This document shows, one piece after another, positions 1 to 8,448 of a stretch of DNA of 64,000 nucleotides. The stretch is from Acidimicrobiaceae bacterium RAAP-2 (lineage in GTDB: Bacteria; Actinomycetota; Acidimicrobiia; Acidimicrobiales; RAAP-2). Numbering within the stretch: position 1 is the stretch's first letter; the number at the start of each line of letters is the position of its first letter. The notes under the pieces were generated by a model, which worked only from the letters and a program-made list of their open reading frames with translations, was not told the DNA's origin and did not search any database. The translations under genes and the position numbers were made by a program. The stretch covers positions 44,608 to 108,607 of the forward strand of contig LMAD01000004.1 in the NCBI GenBank assembly GCA_001443545.1. The letters run 5' to 3'.

Positions 1-1
1 G

Positions 2-514
2 ATCATTGCCCTTCGTTCGTGGGCGAAGGGGCAGGCAACGCTAACTCGTCGCCGTGATGCGATAGTTCTTCTGGCTCTGGGCGCAGGCGCGGGCTTGAAG
101 GTCGAGGACTTCTTTCCGCTGCGCCGACGGGACATCGTCGAGATTGGCGGCGCAGTCGTCGTCAATGTTGGTGGTAAGCGGCCACGCCAGGTGCCGGTAT
201 TGGCCGAGTGGGAGTGCGAACTCCGTGAAGCAATCTCCACGATGTCGCCTGATGTCTACGTGTTCTCGCAAGGACGGACCGGACGGAATAAGAACACCGT
301 CACTAACTTCGTGGACAGGACTTCCGGCGTCTTCAAGCCACACACCTTTCGACTTCGTGTGACGTGGCTCGTGCACCACCTCACGGTAGGTACACCGGTC
401 AAGCCCTTTTTGGCGGCGGCGGGCGTCTACTCATCCGACATGCTCACTCGCTACCTCCAATTCGTTCCCGATGTTGAAGCCAATGAAGCGCGTCGTCTGC
501 TGAGGGGTCAGTAG
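2..514 (+). CDS. Tyrosine recombinase-like protein, 5' end outside window
   Basis: The reading frame is open from the left edge, so the N-terminal arm-binding and core-binding parts are missing; 170 residues are visible. The layout matches the catalytic domain of tyrosine recombinases: a helix ending GAGAGLKVEDFFPLRRRDI, a beta region, an H-x-x-R box (HTFR, visible residues 114-117) and a terminal LTRYL with a tyrosine at about 151. Two usual catalytic positions look changed: the first arginine (GLR in the family) is lysine, and the histidine of the LGH box is replaced in AAAGVYSS. It may be a divergent or impaired recombinase. Its stop lies 3 bases before the transposase-like gene, so the two are probably co-transcribed. 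Base composition looks lower in GC than the genes after 2.6 kb. Confidence 0.72.
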   Translation: MIALRSWAKGQATLTRRRDAIVLLALGAGAGLKVEDFFPLRRRDIVEIGGAVVVNVGGKRPRQVPVLAEWECELREAISTMSPDVYVFSQGRTGRNKNTVTNFVDRTSGVFKPHTFRLRVTWLVHHLTVGTPVKPFLAAAGVYSSDMLTRYLQFVPDVEANEARRLLRGQ

Positions 515-517
515 CCG

Positions 518-2281
518 ATGTCAATGATCTCTCCCTACGATTCGACTGACGAGGCGCTAGAACGTCTCCTTAACTCGGGTGCGTTCGGGGGCCGTAGCGG
601 CGCGGCTCGACCCATCAGTGATCCGGTTGTTCTCGCCGCCAGGTCAATCGTGGCCGCTGCCAGGATTGGCGAGCGAATCGCGCAGTGGCGAGCGGCGGAT
701 GTCAAAGACCGCCACGCTGGAGGGAGGCCGCCCTCGATTGACGATAACGCCATCGTTACGCTACTCGTGTTGCTCGTTTTGGAGGGCTCGCCACTCTTCG
801 TGACCAACATCGCGCACGCTATCGAGCACCGTCTGGGCGATGAGGCTAAGTCGCTTCTTGGCATCCGTCAATATGCCGCTGATGGCGATGACTGGTACGA
901 CCGGTCGTGGCGAGCGGTCCACCGACTCCTCTCCGTCATTGACCCGTACCCTGCTCCGCACAAGAGACGGATGAGTGTGGACGAATTCAAGGTGATCGAA
1001 GCCCTACGCGATCTGAATGAAGTGCGGCGGCGCGAGGACCGGCTGAATGAGTTTGCGAACGCACTGGTCAAAGCGACATGGTTGATGGTCCCTCGCGATA
1101 TTCGCCGCCGATGGAAGGGGAATATCTGCGTTGATGCGACACCAGTCAAGGCGTTCGCTCGCGGTTACTCTCCACGTGTTCCAAAGACCGTAGAAAACGA
1201 CGCTGGTTGGTATGTTCGCGAAGGCGATCACCGAGACACGGGAGACAAGAAGGGGCGCACCGTACCCAAGTACCTGTTCGGGTGGGAGGCAACGATTGTG
1301 ATTGCTTCCACCAATGCTCCACATAGCCCAGCAGACTTCCCTCTCTTGGCGACGGGCATGACATTTGATAAGCCAGGCTTCAACGTCGCAGAGAACGCGA
1401 TGATGGTGTTTCACTCGATGCGAGAAGACGGGATGCCAGTGGGTGTGGCAGTCGGTGACCGCGCATACTGGCCTCTCGCTCAGGCAGAGAAGTTGCAACT
1501 TCCGATGCGTGCGCTGGGGTACGCGAACGTGAATGACTACCAGGACAATCAGTTGGGAATACAAACAGGTCATGGCGGTGGCATCATGGTCGAAGGTTCC
1601 TGGTACTGCCCGTCGATGCCGACGCCGCTGATCGAGGCGAGCATTGACTATCGAGTAAAGAAGACGATTGACGAGGTGATGTGGAAGAAGCGCATTGCCG
1701 CTCGCACTCCTTACATGCTTCACTCGAAAGAGTCTCCAGACAGTGACGGGTACCAGCCTCTTCGATGCCCAGCGGTTGGTGCGTCGGCCACCGTCGCGTG
1801 TCCACTTCGCCCTGAGTCAATGAAGGGAGAGAGGGTCGTCTTACGTTCGCGAGTGGCAACACCACCAGAGCACGTAGATCGAATCTGTCGTCAGACGTCG
1901 GTCTCGTTCCCGCCGACAGCCGGGGCGAAGTACCGTCAGGACATCCAGTATGGAACCGAGGAGTGGCACGAGATGTACGCCACCGCGAGGAACACCATTG
2001 AGGGGTTCAACGGATTCATCAAGGACGGTGCTCACGAAGCCCTGGCTGACCCCACTCGTCGTCGGTTGCGCGGGAGGGCGGCGCAGCATCTCCTCATCGC
2101 TCTACTGGTCATGGCAGCAAACGTTCGCAAGATTCGTGCCTTCATGGAAGGTCTCAAGGCAACGTCAAAGGAGAAGCAGCAAAGGGCGCAGCGTCGTCAA
2201 AATCGAAAGCGGGAATCGTTGACCAACTTCTTGCCGGTCATGGCCCGACCGCCCGATTACGAGGAAGTAATCTCCTCGTAA
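518..2281 (+). CDS. DDE transposase-like protein
   Basis: A 587-residue protein with features of an RNase H-fold DDE transposase. An N-terminal helical region (to about 190) precedes a strand with Asp206 (NICVDATPVKAF). A second acidic site is Asp314 (AVGDRAYW) and a third Glu495 (RNTIEGFNGFIKDG), the usual order and spacing for a DDE triad with a large insertion. The C-terminus is a basic helix (residues 550-575). I cannot assign the IS family. It starts with ATG 3 bases after the recombinase-like gene, so the pair probably works as one mobile unit or is a relic of one. I see no terminal inverted repeats around it. A hairpin terminator follows 25 bases after the stop. Confidence 0.7.
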   Translation: MSMISPYDSTDEALERLLNSGAFGGRSGAARPISDPVVLAARSIVAAARIGERIAQWRAADVKDRHAGGRPPSIDDNAIVTLLVLLVLEGSPLFVTNIAHAIEHRLGDEAKSLLGIRQYAADGDDWYDRSWRAVHRLLSVIDPYPAPHKRRMSVDEFKVIEALRDLNEVRRREDRLNEFANALVKATWLMVPRDIRRRWKGNICVDATPVKAFARGYSPRVPKTVENDAGWYVREGDHRDTGDKKGRTVPKYLFGWEATIVIASTNAPHSPADFPLLATGMTFDKPGFNVAENAMMVFHSMREDGMPVGVAVGDRAYWPLAQAEKLQLPMRALGYANVNDYQDNQLGIQTGHGGGIMVEGSWYCPSMPTPLIEASIDYRVKKTIDEVMWKKRIAARTPYMLHSKESPDSDGYQPLRCPAVGASATVACPLRPESMKGERVVLRSRVATPPEHVDRICRQTSVSFPPTAGAKYRQDIQYGTEEWHEMYATARNTIEGFNGFIKDGAHEALADPTRRRLRGRAAQHLLIALLVMAANVRKIRAFMEGLKATSKEKQQRAQRRQNRKRESLTNFLPVMARPPDYEEVISS

Positions 2282-2305
2282 TTCTCTCCGCAACTTCATT
2301 CGTTC

Positions 2306-2345
2306 CGCCCTGACCTCGGCTCTCGCCAATGTGTCAGGGCGTTTT
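2306..2345 (+). terminator. Rho-independent terminator after transposase-like gene
   Basis: A 9-bp perfect stem (CGCCCTGAC at 2306-2314 with GTCAGGGCG at 2333-2341), an 18-base loop, then TTTT, 25 bases past the stop of the transposase-like gene. Confidence 0.65.
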
Positions 2346-2433
2346 GCATGATGATGCCGCCTGAGCGGGCGACGACAAGGCATCGAAGGACGTTTGAACC
2401 CTCAGAACCGCCCTGCGGACTCAGGTCAGAGGA

Positions 2434-2467
2434 GTTCCGCGAACAGAATGGCTCGGTTCCGCGAACA
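2434..2467. repeat. Two palindromic 12-bp direct repeats
   Basis: GTTCCGCGAACA occurs at 2434-2445 and 2456-2467, start to start 22 bases, or about two helical turns. Each copy has GTTC and GAAC arms around CGC. They sit just beyond the 3' end of tRNA-Leu, between it and the recombinase/transposase pair. The placement would suit binding sites for a recombinase or regulator, but no function is shown. Confidence 0.55.
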
Positions 2468-2475
2468 CCCCGTCG

Positions 2476-2559
2476 TGGGCGAGGGGGGACTTGAACCCCC
2501 ACATCCTTTCGGATACAGGCACCTGAAGCCTGCGCGTCTGCCTATTTCGCCACTCGCCC
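2476..2559 (-). tRNA. tRNA-Leu (anticodon CAG)
   Basis: An 84-nt type II tRNA on the minus strand. The acceptor arms GGGCGAG and CTCGCCC pair fully, the anticodon stem-loop is CAGGC-TTCAGGT-GCCTG with anticodon CAG (complement of 2523-2525), a variable-arm hairpin TATCC-GAAA-GGATG follows, and the T-arm contains GGTTCAAGTCC. CCA is not encoded. Its 3' end faces the recombinase-like gene, the usual geometry for tRNA-targeted integration. Confidence 0.95.
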
Positions 2560-2629
2560 TGGGACCTGGTTACATTAGTCCAACTTTGGGGGCGTCGACG
2601 ACGACGACCCTTGCGGGGGATTTGACCAG

Positions 2630-2635
2630 TACCAT
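2630..2635 (+). promoter_or_regulatory. -10-like hexamer and Shine-Dalgarno site before fhaA
   Basis: TACCAT lies 9 bases before the fhaA start, with GGGAGG between them (2637-2642). The ribosome site supports the ATG at 2645. No good -35 box is seen. Confidence 0.35.
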
Positions 2636-2644
2636 TGGGAGGTT

Positions 2645-3292
2645 ATGGTGCTCAAGTCTGTCGAAAACCGCCTGGAGCGGCTCTTCGAACGGACTTTCGC
2701 GCGTCCATTCAAGAGTGGTCTGCAACCAATTGAGATCGGTGCTCGAATCATCCGCGAGGTTGATCTGACGCGTCAGCTCACCAACCAAGGACCGATCTCG
2801 CCCAACGAGATCCACGTGTGGTTGAGTCCGGCCGACGCCGACCGGTTTGAAGGTTTTCAAAAGGCGCTCATCAGTGAACTCGAAGAGACGGTTCGTCAAC
2901 ACGCCATCAACGAGGGATACAACTTCGTCGGTCCCGTCGCCGTGGAGATCTTCGTCGACGACGATCTGCGTACAGGTGACCTGGCGGTGAAGGCCGACTT
3001 CCTCGGGGGAGAGTCCCAGCCTCGACTGATCGCCGACGACGGTCGAACCTTTACCGTGAGCGACCGGCCACTGGTCATCGGCCGCAGTCCCGATGTGGAC
3101 GTGGTCATCAATGATTCGAATGTATCGCGGCGTCACGCTGAGGTGTGGAAGACCGCCGAAGGCGTCGCCATCAGGGATTTACAGTCGACCAACGGGACGT
3201 TCGTGAACGGGCATCGAATCACCGCAGTGTCGTTATCGCCGCGTGACGATGTCACCGTCGGTGTCCTGCACCTACGGATTGAGTTAGCTTGA
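2645..3292 (+). CDS. fhaA: FhaA-like FHA-domain protein (DUF3662 + FHA)
   Basis: A 215-residue cytoplasmic phosphothreonine-binding adaptor. Residues 1-115 match the FhaA N-terminal domain (DUF3662), beginning LKSVENRLERLFERTFARPF. Residues 125-215 are an FHA domain with the canonical IGRSPDVDVV, VSRRHAEV and STNGTFVNG motifs, whose Arg, Ser and His bind phosphothreonine. It is much shorter than mycobacterial FhaA because the long low-complexity linker is absent. It opens the fhaA-fhaB-pstP-pbpA-pknB-crgA cluster, and phosphorylated PknB or its substrates are likely ligands. The ATG follows GGGAGG. The next gene overlaps it by 4 bases (TTGA). Confidence 0.93.
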   Translation: MVLKSVENRLERLFERTFARPFKSGLQPIEIGARIIREVDLTRQLTNQGPISPNEIHVWLSPADADRFEGFQKALISELEETVRQHAINEGYNFVGPVAVEIFVDDDLRTGDLAVKADFLGGESQPRLIADDGRTFTVSDRPLVIGRSPDVDVVINDSNVSRRHAEVWKTAEGVAIRDLQSTNGTFVNGHRITAVSLSPRDDVTVGVLHLRIELA

Positions 3293-3744
3293 GTCTTCTC
3301 GCCGCGTCGTCGAGTTACGCCGCGGTGATCCGGCCGCTGCAGGTCCTGGTCATGGTCATTGCCGTCCTCTTCTTCGCACGGGTCCTGCGTGTCGCCACGG
3401 TCGAATCACGACCGGTCGATCAAGAGTCCACGCGGGGACGGCGCAAGCGCTCCGTGCAGTTGGCGTTGGAGTTCGTCGAACCCGAGGAGATGGCGGGCCA
3501 ACGTATTGACATCGATCTGGCCGTCGTCATCGGTCGCGGGGCCGATTGCGACGTGACGCTGTCCGATACGTACCTTTCGACTCGCCACGCCCGCATCGCG
3601 AACGACGGGGGGGACCTGTCGATCGAGGACCTCGGCTCGACGAACGGTACCTACGTCAACCAGGAGTTGCTGCGCGGACGGGTGTTGCTCGAACGGGGAG
3701 ACGTGATCCAAGTCGGAGGCGTCCTCTTGGAGGTGGTTCGTTGA
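3289..3744 (+). CDS. fhaB: FhaB/FipA-like membrane-anchored FHA protein
   Basis: A 151-residue protein with one N-terminal membrane helix (about residues 8-28) and a C-terminal FHA domain (about 70-150) carrying IGRGADCDVTL, LSTRHARI and STNGTYVNQ. In actinobacteria FhaB (FipA) links PASTA kinase signalling to division and wall synthesis. It begins at TTG overlapping the fhaA stop and ends in a TTGA overlap with the phosphatase, so the three genes are translationally coupled. Confidence 0.92.
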   Translation: MSLLAASSSYAAVIRPLQVLVMVIAVLFFARVLRVATVESRPVDQESTRGRRKRSVQLALEFVEPEEMAGQRIDIDLAVVIGRGADCDVTLSDTYLSTRHARIANDGGDLSIEDLGSTNGTYVNQELLRGRVLLERGDVIQVGGVLLEVVR

Positions 3745-4961
3745 CCCGTTGGCGGTTCGCTGCCGCGACCGACACCGGTCTCGTGCGCGACGCGAACGAA
3801 GATGCCCTGTCCGTCGATTTGACGTTGGCCATCGTCGCTGATGGCATGGGGGGACACGCCGCCGGGGAGATCGCGTCATCACTCGCCGTGGAGGTCATCA
3901 CCCGTCGTTTTCACGAGGACGAGACGGTTGAGGGGCTCTACGCCGCCGTGGAGGCGGCGAACGTGGCGGTCCTCGCTGACGCCGCCGCCAACCCGGAACG
4001 GTTCGGGATGGGTACCACCGTGACGGCGATCGCGCTCACCGAGGACGTTGCGGGGATCGTCTCGCCGACCCTCATCAACGTCGGCGACTCGCGCGTCTAC
4101 CAGCTGCGCGACGGGGCGCTGCGTCAGCTCAGCGACGACCACAGTGTGGCCGAGGAGTGGGTCCGCATGGGTCGGCTCACCCCCGAGGAGGCGGCGGTCC
4201 ACCCCCGAAGGCACCAGTTGACTCGCGTGCTCGGAATGGACGAGACGGTGGAGATCGACGTCGTGTCGGTGGTGGCCCAGCCCGGCGACCGATTGTTGCT
4301 CTGTAGCGATGGTCTCTCCAATGAGTTGAGTCCGGAGCAGCTCGTGCAGTTGGCGAGTCCACCGATGCCCCTCGAAGACGCGGTCGACAAGTTGGTGGCG
4401 GCCGCGAAGGAGTCCGGCGGACGCGACAACATCTCGGTCGTCCTCGTCGAGTTCGACGACGTGGTCGCGACTGCGACGCCGGTGAAGAGGACGGTCTCTA
4501 CCGCCCCACCGGCGCTCGCGCCACCACGGAGTGCCCGTCGCCGTAGTTCACGATTCACCTGGCGCGTGGCGATCGCCGGACTGGTCTTGATTGGCGTCGT
4601 CGCCGGATTCGTCGCCATCATGCACTGGTACGCCTATTCGACGTACTACCTCGCCGACGACGCGGGATTCATCGCGGTCTACCAGGGCCAGCCCAACGGC
4701 GTCCTGTGGTATCCCCCGCACAAGGTTCTTGACACGACGTTCCCCTCGCGGAATCTGCGTCCGGCCGACCAGCGGCTGCTGGCCGCGACGATCTCCGAAC
4801 CCTCGCTCGCCTCGGCGCTTAGTTACGCGGCTTACCTCAACCGGGCGTGGCACCTGACCCGCACCGTACCAAGCGCGACTACGACCACGACCACGTCGGT
4901 CCCGCCGACCACGACCACGACCGTTCGGGCCGTAACGACTACGACCAAGGCGAAGGGGTAA
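3741..4961 (+). CDS. pstP: PstP-like PP2C Ser/Thr protein phosphatase
   Basis: A 406-residue membrane phosphatase, partner of the PASTA kinase. The PP2C domain (residues 5-240) has metal-binding motifs DANEDA, ADGMGGHAAGE (Asp34), NVGDSRVY, LLLCSDGLSNEL and GGRDNISVV. A membrane helix lies at about 275-297, followed by an outer domain ending in a Thr-rich tail. The frame is open further upstream inside fhaB, but TTG at 3741 gives the canonical TRWRFAAATDTGLVR start and a 4-base overlap. It should reverse phosphorylation by PknB on FHA proteins and wall enzymes. The next gene begins 3 bases after the stop; rodA, which normally follows pstP, is missing. Confidence 0.95.
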   Translation: MTRWRFAAATDTGLVRDANEDALSVDLTLAIVADGMGGHAAGEIASSLAVEVITRRFHEDETVEGLYAAVEAANVAVLADAAANPERFGMGTTVTAIALTEDVAGIVSPTLINVGDSRVYQLRDGALRQLSDDHSVAEEWVRMGRLTPEEAAVHPRRHQLTRVLGMDETVEIDVVSVVAQPGDRLLLCSDGLSNELSPEQLVQLASPPMPLEDAVDKLVAAAKESGGRDNISVVLVEFDDVVATATPVKRTVSTAPPALAPPRSARRRSSRFTWRVAIAGLVLIGVVAGFVAIMHWYAYSTYYLADDAGFIAVYQGQPNGVLWYPPHKVLDTTFPSRNLRPADQRLLAATISEPSLASALSYAAYLNRAWHLTRTVPSATTTTTTSVPPTTTTTVRAVTTTTKAKG

Positions 4962-4964
4962 CGA

Positions 4965-6467
4965 GTGTCACGGCGACTGAGCGTCTTCGCAATCGTGATC
5001 CTGCTGCTCTTCGCCGCCATCGCGGCCCAGGCCGTGAACATCCAATTCTTCAAAGCGTCGTCGCTCAATGCCTCGATTCAGAATCCACGCAACTCGCAGT
5101 CGAACAACCAATATCCGCGCGGCGAGATTGTCGCGGCCGACGGCACGATCCTCGCGCAGTCGGTCCCGGCCACCTCGGGGTACTACCCCTACACCCGCGT
5201 CTATCCGTTGGGGGCGTTGACCTCGGGATTGGTGGGATTCGCGTCGCCGTCCTACGGCACCTGGGCGCTCGAAGCGCAGTACAACCAGTACCTGATCGCG
5301 CACGCCCAACCGCCCCAGAGCCTGGCGCAGGTCCTCGCGCCCACCTCGGCGGCCGACACCGTGACCATCACGCTGCAGCCCTCGCTGCAGCGCGTCGCGG
5401 CCAAGGCCCTCGCCGGTCGCAACGGTGCGGCCGTGGTGCTCGACCCGCGTACGGGCGCGGTGCTGGCGATGTACGCCAACCCGACCTATAACCCGGCGCC
5501 CCTCGAGTCATCGAGTTTCGCCGTGGCCGAGAAGGCGTGGAAGATCGACGTCACGAACAACGCCTACGGGTTCCCCCCGCTCGGTAACCTCGCGATCCAG
5601 CAGACCTTCCCGCCGGGCTCGACGTTCAAGATCGTGACGACGAGTGCCGTCGTATCCAAGAAGCCGAGCCTCTTGACGAAGAGCTACCCGGTCGTCGCGA
5701 CCATCAGTCTCCCGGACTCGAACAAGACGCTCTCCAACTACGCTTTCGTCCCTTGTGGCGGCGATATCGCCCAGATGCTGCCCCCGTCGTGCGACCAGGG
5801 CTACGCCCGCATCGGGCTCGACCTCGGCGGTAACATCCTCGCCGATACCGCCAACTCGTTCGGATTCAATTCGGTCCCGCCGATCGACCTGCCCGGCGCC
5901 CAGCCGAGCTCCTTCCCGTCGGCGGCCTCGTTCCTCTACAACAAGCCCGGCATCGCCTACTCGGCGATCGGCCAGCAAAACGTGCGTGCGTCGGCGTTGC
6001 AGATGGCCCTCGTCGCCGCCGCCGTGGCCGACGGTGGCACGATGATGACCCCGCACCTGCTCAACTACGTGACCGGACCCGATGGATCGATCGTGACCCG
6101 GTACCACGACACCGCGTGGAAGTCCCCCCTCACGAGCGCCCAGGCCGCGCAAATCGTCCCACTCATGCAAGCAGTCGCGCAATCCTCGAATGGCACCGCG
6201 TACGGCGTGTTCCCCGCGTGGGCAGACGCCGGAGCCAAGACCGGTACGGCCCAAGTCGGCAACGCAGCGCAGAACGTCGACGACTGGATGATCGCTTTCG
6301 CTCCGGCGACCCACCCGACCATCGCCGTCGCGGTCGTGGTGCCGTATCAGATCACCTCGACGACCGGTAACTCGATCGCCGGTCCAATCATGCGCTGCAT
6401 GGTCGAGGGCGCACTCTCACTACAGGCCGGTCGACCGGCTTCGGGGACGGCCACGACGTGTCCGTGA
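4965..6467 (+). CDS. pbpA: PbpA-like class B penicillin-binding protein
   Basis: A 500-residue peptidoglycan transpeptidase anchored by an N-terminal helix (residues 5-25) with an extracytoplasmic catalytic domain. Penicillin-binding motifs are present: STFK with Ser219, S-A-I from Ser333 (the SxN position, here SAI followed by G), and KTG at 425-427. The short N-terminal region has YPRGEIVAADG, typical of actinobacterial PbpA. It starts at GTG 4965, directly after pstP. Class B PBPs work with a SEDS glycosyltransferase such as RodA, which would have to be encoded elsewhere here. Confidence 0.94.
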   Translation: MSRRLSVFAIVILLLFAAIAAQAVNIQFFKASSLNASIQNPRNSQSNNQYPRGEIVAADGTILAQSVPATSGYYPYTRVYPLGALTSGLVGFASPSYGTWALEAQYNQYLIAHAQPPQSLAQVLAPTSAADTVTITLQPSLQRVAAKALAGRNGAAVVLDPRTGAVLAMYANPTYNPAPLESSSFAVAEKAWKIDVTNNAYGFPPLGNLAIQQTFPPGSTFKIVTTSAVVSKKPSLLTKSYPVVATISLPDSNKTLSNYAFVPCGGDIAQMLPPSCDQGYARIGLDLGGNILADTANSFGFNSVPPIDLPGAQPSSFPSAASFLYNKPGIAYSAIGQQNVRASALQMALVAAAVADGGTMMTPHLLNYVTGPDGSIVTRYHDTAWKSPLTSAQAAQIVPLMQAVAQSSNGTAYGVFPAWADAGAKTGTAQVGNAAQNVDDWMIAFAPATHPTIAVAVVVPYQITSTTGNSIAGPIMRCMVEGALSLQAGRPASGTATTCP

Positions 6468-6512
6468 CGACGAGGCTTCCGGAGTCGGGCCAGGACGTAG
6501 GCTGGGGCCGGT

Positions 6513-8408
6513 ATGGAGCCCGTTAGCGACCCACGTATCTACTCGAACCGCTACCAGGTCACGCACCTGATCGCCCGGGGCGGCATGGCCATGGTCTACC
6601 GCGCCCAGGACCTGCTGCTTAATCGGGCCGTGGCGTTGAAGATCCTCTACCCCGAACTCTCCGCCGATCCGACCTTCGTCGAGCGGTTCCGGCGCGAGGC
6701 GCAGGCCGCCGCCAACCTCTCGCACCCCAACATCGTCCCCGTCTTCGACTGGGGACAGGACGGTGGCACCTACTTCATCGTCATGGAGTTGGTCGACGGA
6801 ACCTCACTCGCCGAAATCGTGCGCGGGTCTCGGACGCTCACGCCGGCGCGGTCGGCGCAGATCACCGCCCAGGTGGCCGCCGCCCTCGGCTACGCCCACC
6901 GCAGCGGCGTGGTGCACCGTGACGTGAAGCCGGGCAACATTCTCATCACCACCGACGGTCAGGTGAAGGTGACCGACTTCGGCATCGCGCAAGCCGTCGC
7001 GAGCGAGGACCACCTCGCCGAGGCCGGCTCGGTAATGGGCACCGCGACGTACTTCTCACCCGAACAGGCCGAGGGAGCGGCCGTCGACGGTCGCAGTGAC
7101 GTCTACTCGCTCGGCGTGGTGCTCTACGAACTCCTGGTCGGTCGTCCGCCCTTCATCGGCGATTCGCCGGTCGCGGTCTCGAGTCAGCACGTGCACGGGA
7201 CCGTGCCGTCGCCGTCGGACTTCTCGGATTCGATTCCGGCCGAACTCGAGGCGATCGTCATGCTCGCGCTCGCTAAATCACCTGATCAACGCTACCAGAC
7301 CGCGGACGAACTCCGAGACGACCTCGTGCGCTTCACCGATGGACAACCGGTTCACGCGGCGACCCGTGACGGCGCATACTACGGCGCCGACGTCACGCGG
7401 GCCGTGGCGACGGTCACCCCCGGCGAACGTACGCAGGCCGTGCCGGTGATGACCGGTCCGCGTACCGACGTCCGTCGCCGACGCCGTGGAGCGGGTGGGA
7501 TCGTCATCGCGATCGTCATCATCGTGCTCCTCGCGGCGGGGGGCTACGCCTACGCTCGTCTCGCCAAGACGAGCTCGTTCACCACGATGCCCAACGTTGT
7601 CGGTCAGTCGGTCGCGACGGCGTCGTCGAGGTTGCTCGCCGACAATCTGGTCATCGGTACGACGAAACTCGTGTTCTCCAAAAAGACTTCCGGCACCGTC
7701 GTCTCGACGAATCCCACGTCGGGGGCGTCCGTGAAGAAGGGTGACACGGTCACCCTGCAGGTCAGTCAGGGTCCGGCGCCCGCGCTGGTGACCGTGCCCG
7801 ACGAGACCGGCAAGGCCCTCTCGACGGCGTTGAGCGCGCTGCAACAGCTGGGTCTCGTGGTCCACGTCAACCAGACGTCAACGGCCCCGGCCGGTGGTGT
7901 ACCCAATACGGTGCTCGCCCAAACGCCGATCGGCGGAACGACCTCGCACGTCGGTGCGAGAGTGGTGCTGACCGTTCTTTCCCAGGGCGCGACCTTCCCG
8001 TTGCCGGACGTCCGCGGCCAGACGCCGCTGCAGGCGGCGGCCACGCTCGGGCAGAACGGGCTCTCGGTGAGTTCGACGACGACGACGAGCTGTTCGAACA
8101 CCGTCACTCAGGGCTCGGTGCTGCGCACCGTCCCCGCGGCCGGCCAACTCGTGGCCTCGGGCGCCTCGATCGAACTGGTCACTTCTTCGGGGGTCTGCCA
8201 GGTCGTGGTGTCCAACGTCATTGGTCAGACGACTGCCGCCGCCTCGACGACCCTTTCTGCCGAGGGGCTCAATCTCGGTCAGGTGACCGACGCGTTGCCG
8301 ACTGACTGTCTCACACCGGGGACGTCGGGCCAGATCATCAGCCAGAACCCCGGCCCAGGGATTTCGGCGCCGTACGATTCGAGCGTCGACGTCACTGTTT
8401 GTCCCTAG
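6513..8408 (+). CDS. pknB: PknB-like Ser/Thr kinase with PASTA repeats
   Basis: A 631-residue membrane receptor kinase. The kinase domain (about 13-275) has the glycine-rich loop IARGGMAMVYR, Lys43, HRDVKPGNIL (135-144), DFG (155-157) and GTATYFSPEQ. A basic juxtamembrane stretch and a membrane helix (about 328-348) precede four outer PASTA repeats (starting near MPNVVGQS, VPDETGKA, LPDVRGQT and VSNVIGQT) that sense muropeptides or lipid II. It is the only kinase in the cluster; pknA is absent. ATG 6513 lies 9 bases after TAGGCT (6498-6503), so it may have its own promoter. Confidence 0.96.
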   Translation: MEPVSDPRIYSNRYQVTHLIARGGMAMVYRAQDLLLNRAVALKILYPELSADPTFVERFRREAQAAANLSHPNIVPVFDWGQDGGTYFIVMELVDGTSLAEIVRGSRTLTPARSAQITAQVAAALGYAHRSGVVHRDVKPGNILITTDGQVKVTDFGIAQAVASEDHLAEAGSVMGTATYFSPEQAEGAAVDGRSDVYSLGVVLYELLVGRPPFIGDSPVAVSSQHVHGTVPSPSDFSDSIPAELEAIVMLALAKSPDQRYQTADELRDDLVRFTDGQPVHAATRDGAYYGADVTRAVATVTPGERTQAVPVMTGPRTDVRRRRRGAGGIVIAIVIIVLLAAGGYAYARLAKTSSFTTMPNVVGQSVATASSRLLADNLVIGTTKLVFSKKTSGTVVSTNPTSGASVKKGDTVTLQVSQGPAPALVTVPDETGKALSTALSALQQLGLVVHVNQTSTAPAGGVPNTVLAQTPIGGTTSHVGARVVLTVLSQGATFPLPDVRGQTPLQAAATLGQNGLSVSSTTTTSCSNTVTQGSVLRTVPAAGQLVASGASIELVTSSGVCQVVVSNVIGQTTAAASTTLSAEGLNLGQVTDALPTDCLTPGTSGQIISQNPGPGISAPYDSSVDVTVCP

Positions 8409-8448
8409 GCTTCGGGCGCCGTCGGGTGATTGGGTACCATTGACGGCT

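Noticed and set aside
3546..3740. N-terminal extension of the PP2C phosphatase
   Set aside because: It would overlap fhaB by 200 bases and adds an Arg/Gly-rich stretch; TTG 3741 gives the family start and a 4-base coupling.
4860..4958. Threonine-codon repeats at the end of pstP
   Set aside because: The ACGACC-type repeats encode the Thr-rich outer tail of the phosphatase; they are not a separate repeat element.
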